Assembly: GCF_000381365.1 (NCBI RefSeq)
Contig: NZ_KB905467.1
Coordinates: forward strand, 930,149 to 985,661
Source: Bacteroides salyersiae WAL 10018 = DSM 18765 = JCM 12988
GTDB lineage: Bacteria > Bacteroidota > Bacteroidia > Bacteroidales > Bacteroidaceae
Direction of reading: 5' to 3'
Length of the DNA stretch: 55,513 bases
The notes beneath the pieces were generated by a model. It did no database searches. It worked only from the letters and a program-made list of their open reading frames with translations, and was not told the DNA's origin. Made by a program: the position numbers and the translations under genes. Each line of letters starts with the position of its first letter. Position 1 is the stretch's first letter. Positions 53,268-55,513 of this stretch are shown here, one piece after another.

Positions 53268-54283
53268 AAAAGACTTATTATTTATTTAATCCGGGACAAT
53301 TGGAACGTAAAGACAATACTTTGAAGTTTACTCCTGTTACGGAGGAAGACGGTAATGGAGAGCCTTGTACGGGACAGCCCCGCTATCTACCTGTTGAAGA
53401 TGTAAATGAGTTTTATGTTTTTGGTTCATTACGGGCTAATAGTTCCTTGTTTAATTTCTTGGGACAGAAAGATATAGCAGTACACTTCTTTGATTACTAT
53501 GAGAATTATACCGGATCGTTTATGCCGAAAGATTCTCTTTTGTCCGGGCGAATGCTATTAGCTCAAACTTCTGCATATCAGAACAAAAAGAAGCGACTTT
53601 TGATAGCACAAAAATTTATAGAAGCGGCTGCTTATAATATGGTTAAAAATTTGCAGTACTATAATCGCCGGGGGAAAGACATGGAGGAAGTCATGGAACT
53701 AATCAAAGGATATGCTTCTAAACTTTCTGAAACTGCTTCCATACAAGAATTGATGGGAACGGAAGGAATGATCCGGCAAACTTATTATGATGCATTCAAC
53801 CTTATTTTGAATGATTTTGAAATGGGAAATCGCACCAAACAACCTCCTTTGAATGAAGTAAATGCGCTTATCTCTTTTGGAAATATGATGTGTTATACGT
53901 TGTGTTTGAGAGCTATCCATCAGACGCAATTAAATCCGACTATTAGTTTCTTACATACTCCTGGAGAACGGCGTTACTCTTTGGCATTAGACATTGCAGA
54001 AATTTTCAAGCCTGTTATTATTGACCGGGTAATTTTTAGAGTCTTAAATAGGAAAGAGATTCGAGAGAAGCATTTTGATCGAAAGCTGAATCGTTGTTTG
54101 TTGAATCAAACAGGAAAAAAGATTTTTGTGAAAGCCATTGAAGATAAGCTTATTGAAACGATCAAGCATCGGACATTGAACAGAAATGTAAGTTATCGGC
54201 ATTTAATGAAACTGGAATGCTATAAATTAGCGAAACATTTATTGGATATAGAAGAATACAAACCTTTTAAAATGTATTGGTAA
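53264..54283 (+). CDS. cas1: CRISPR-associated endonuclease Cas1
   Basis: A 339-aa Cas1 integrase that inserts spacers beside the leader. The metal-binding residues are E167 (MGTEGMIRQTYYDAF), H231 (SFLHTPGERRYSL) and D243/E246 (LALDIAEIFKP). The N-terminal beta domain is present (YLFNPGQLERKDN...), with PVEDVNEFYVFG near residues 43-54. The length is standard for the I-B/I-C related group. It overlaps cas4 by 4 bp and ends 4 bp before cas2. Confidence 0.97.
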   Translation: MKKTYYLFNPGQLERKDNTLKFTPVTEEDGNGEPCTGQPRYLPVEDVNEFYVFGSLRANSSLFNFLGQKDIAVHFFDYYENYTGSFMPKDSLLSGRMLLAQTSAYQNKKKRLLIAQKFIEAAAYNMVKNLQYYNRRGKDMEEVMELIKGYASKLSETASIQELMGTEGMIRQTYYDAFNLILNDFEMGNRTKQPPLNEVNALISFGNMMCYTLCLRAIHQTQLNPTISFLHTPGERRYSLALDIAEIFKPVIIDRVIFRVLNRKEIREKHFDRKLNRCLLNQTGKKIFVKAIEDKLIETIKHRTLNRNVSYRHLMKLECYKLAKHLLDIEEYKPFKMYW

Positions 54284-54287
54284 GAAT

Positions 54288-54551
54288 ATGTATGTCATTT
54301 TGGTTTATGATTTTGGCGAAAGACGAGTTGCAAAGATGCTGAAGCTATGTCGTAAGTATTTGAATTGGATACAAAATTCCGTATTTGAGGGGGAAATATC
54401 AGAAGTACGATTAAAGGAAATGTTATCTGTTGCAAAGGCTTTCATGAAAGAAGATGAAGATAGTATTATTGTTTTTAAAGGTTCCTCACAATGTTCTTTG
54501 GAGAAGAAAATTATCGGGAAAGAACGGTGTAGTATCGACAATTTTTTATAA
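54288..54551 (+). CDS. cas2: CRISPR-associated endoribonuclease Cas2
   Basis: An 87-aa Cas2, the dimeric partner of Cas1 in spacer acquisition. It has the ferredoxin-like fold with the N-terminal YVILVYDFGERRVAKMLKLCRKY motif (D8) and the mid-protein IQNSVFEGEIS segment (classically xxxSVFExxLx). The length is standard. Its stop codon lies inside a hairpin (54533-54565) that also forms the edge of the array 2 leader. Confidence 0.97.
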   Translation: MYVILVYDFGERRVAKMLKLCRKYLNWIQNSVFEGEISEVRLKEMLSVAKAFMKEDEDSIIVFKGSSQCSLEKKIIGKERCSIDNFL

Positions 54552-54565
54552 TTTAGTTGTCGATA
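54533..54565 (+). terminator. Hairpin over the cas2 stop codon
   Basis: TATCGACAA (54533-54541) pairs with TTGTCGATA (54557-54565), 9 bp, and the loop contains the cas2 stop. A T-rich stretch (ATTGTTTTTATTG) follows. It probably ends the cas transcript before the array. Only the right arm is kept in the array 1 leader. Confidence 0.5.
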
Positions 54566-54764
54566 ATTGTTTTTATTGTCTTTCCAATAAGTCTCTACGT
54601 TGTAGATCGTTCTTTGATATGTTGATATACAGTGAAATAGATGTTATGTCGATGTCTGGTATTTTTTATATTATTATACATCGACATAATTAATTATATA
54701 AAAAGCGTATTTTTTATTTGCTAACTCATTCATTTTTAATTGTTTTTTTGAGTGTTTGTTAGAG
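54550..54764 (+). promoter_or_regulatory. Leader of CRISPR array 2
   Basis: 215 bp between cas2 and the first repeat. It aligns with the IS-split leader of array 1, including GTTCTTTGATATG...TTGATATACAGTGAAATAG. It has an inverted repeat, TTATGTCGATGT (54644-54655) and ACATCGACATAA (54678-54689), 75 bp before the first repeat. The intact leader next to cas1-cas2 marks this as the likely active array. Confidence 0.85.
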
Positions 54765-55508
54765 GTATTAATTGTACCGTTGTGGAATTGAAACAAAATA
54801 TTTGCAATAGAAGCCAGAAAAGGAAAAATGGTATTAATTGTACCGTTGTGGAATTGAAACTACATATCCCTTATCTATTTTTTGAATAAACAATTGTATT
54901 AATTGTACCGTTGTGGAATTGAAACTTATTTTGTACATTTCGTTTGCTACGTGGTCGGCTGCGTATTAATTGTACCGTTGTGGAATTGAAACAAGAAATG
55001 GCAGGCATCAATCAACAACACAACAAGGTATTAATTGTACCGTTGTGGAATTGAAACATTCTATTGGTTTTGCTGGTCGTACTATTCGTGTGTATTAATT
55101 GTACCGTTGTGGAATTGAAACCAGTACTTTAGAAGTATCTTCTATCCTTGTGTATGTATTAATTGTACCGTTGTGGAATTGAAACACATTGCTCAACAAA
55201 CTTTAGTTTAGCATGAATAGGTATTAATTGTACCGTTGTGGAATTGAAACATTATGTCGGTGGCTATGGTGATGAAATTTCTTCGTATTAATTGTACCGT
55301 TGTGGAATTGAAACATTCTGCTATGCCGCCTCAAAATAATCTGCTTGGTAGTATTAATTGTACCGTTGTGGAATTGAAACTTACTCAGACGGTCGATCAA
55401 GATACAGATGGTTCGTATTAATTGTACCGTTGTGGAATTGAAACCAACGGGTATGTAATAAAGATAGACGAAGAGACGGTATTAATTGTACCGTTGTGGA
55501 ATTGAAAC
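54765..55508 (+). CRISPR. CRISPR array 2 (12 repeats, 11 complete spacers, continues beyond window)
   Basis: The 30-bp repeat begins GTATTAATTGTACCGTTGTG and ends GAATTGAAAC. Repeats start at 54765, 54831, 54896, 54963, 55028, 55092, 55156, 55221, 55285, 55351, 55415 and 55479, and I see no variation among them. Spacers are 34-37 bp. A twelfth spacer begins at 55509. The spacer sources could not be recognised by eye. Confidence 0.98.
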
Positions 55509-55513
55509 ATTAA

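Noticed and set aside
54454..54693. A 79-aa ORF across the end of cas2 and leader 2
   Set aside because: It is out of frame with cas2 and consists largely of leader sequence homologous to the array 1 leader, where the frame is not kept.
1..55513. tRNA, rRNA or riboswitch genes
   Set aside because: I looked by eye for tRNA T-arm patterns and common riboswitch cores in the intergenic gaps and saw none. A covariance-model search could still find a small RNA.

Overview
The window looks like a chromosomal segment of a Bacteroides, most likely of the B. fragilis group. Coding regions have moderate GC and intergenic DNA is AT-rich. Many genes are preceded by the Bacteroides -7 box TAnnTTTG instead of an E. 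coli-type -10. Gene content is typical of gut Bacteroidales: an rnfBCDGEA operon, a DUF3078-type protein, a DPP5-like lipoprotein peptidase, and a type I-PGING CRISPR-Cas system of the kind described from Porphyromonas. The species call is an inference from these traits; no rRNA or tRNA gene was seen.

Layout. 1-6.8 kb: a heptad-type microsatellite, an MBL-fold hydrolase, a flavin reductase, a DPP5-like peptidase (minus strand), a 1-kb regulatory-looking intergenic region with iterons and a candidate invertible segment, and a MATE exporter (minus). 6.9-10.4 kb: pyrG-yidC operon (minus). 10.6-18 kb: DUF3078-type protein, then rseC-rnfB-rnfC-rnfD-rnfG-rnfE-rnfA, a complete ion-pumping ferredoxin:NAD oxidoreductase. 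18.2-20.2 kb: galE and a frameshifted half-size chromate transporter. 20.6-27.2 kb: ispE (minus), dnaB, a second microsatellite, pheT, yebC and a TSCPD-domain gene. 27.2-32.1 kb: a small lipoprotein, an Nramp transporter, an Ada-like alkyltransferase, exodeoxyribonuclease III, yjbQ, a C_GCAxxG_C_C protein and a small winged-helix protein. 32.4-39 kb: lepA, two cation/proton antiporters and a DUF3352-like protein.

39.1-55.5 kb is dominated by CRISPR. A short array (6 repeats, 5 spacers, 40693-41041) lies far from the cas genes, and an IS256-family element with a 10-bp direct duplication sits inside its leader. It is followed by a NEW3-domain protein with an ABC transporter, then map-rmuC on the minus strand. 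Next comes a complete compact type I locus, cas6-cas5-cas3-cas8-cas7-cas4-cas1-cas2, followed by a second, larger array that runs off the window end (12 repeats, 11 complete spacers seen). The two leaders are clearly homologous and share an inverted repeat at the same distance from the first repeat. The repeats differ at two positions.

How the parts fit. Cas6 should cut the transcript of the 30-bp repeats to leave an 8-nt ATTGAAAC handle. Cas5, Cas8 and Cas7 would form the Cascade-like complex that recruits Cas3, and Cas4-Cas1-Cas2 would add spacers next to the leader. A hairpin separates the interference genes from the adaptation genes, and three palindromes lie upstream of cas6, so the locus looks regulated. 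The most noteworthy observations are the IS-split CRISPR leader with its intact paralogue, the conserved leader inverted repeat, the palindromes upstream of cas6, and the inverted-repeat-flanked segment upstream of the DPP5-like gene.
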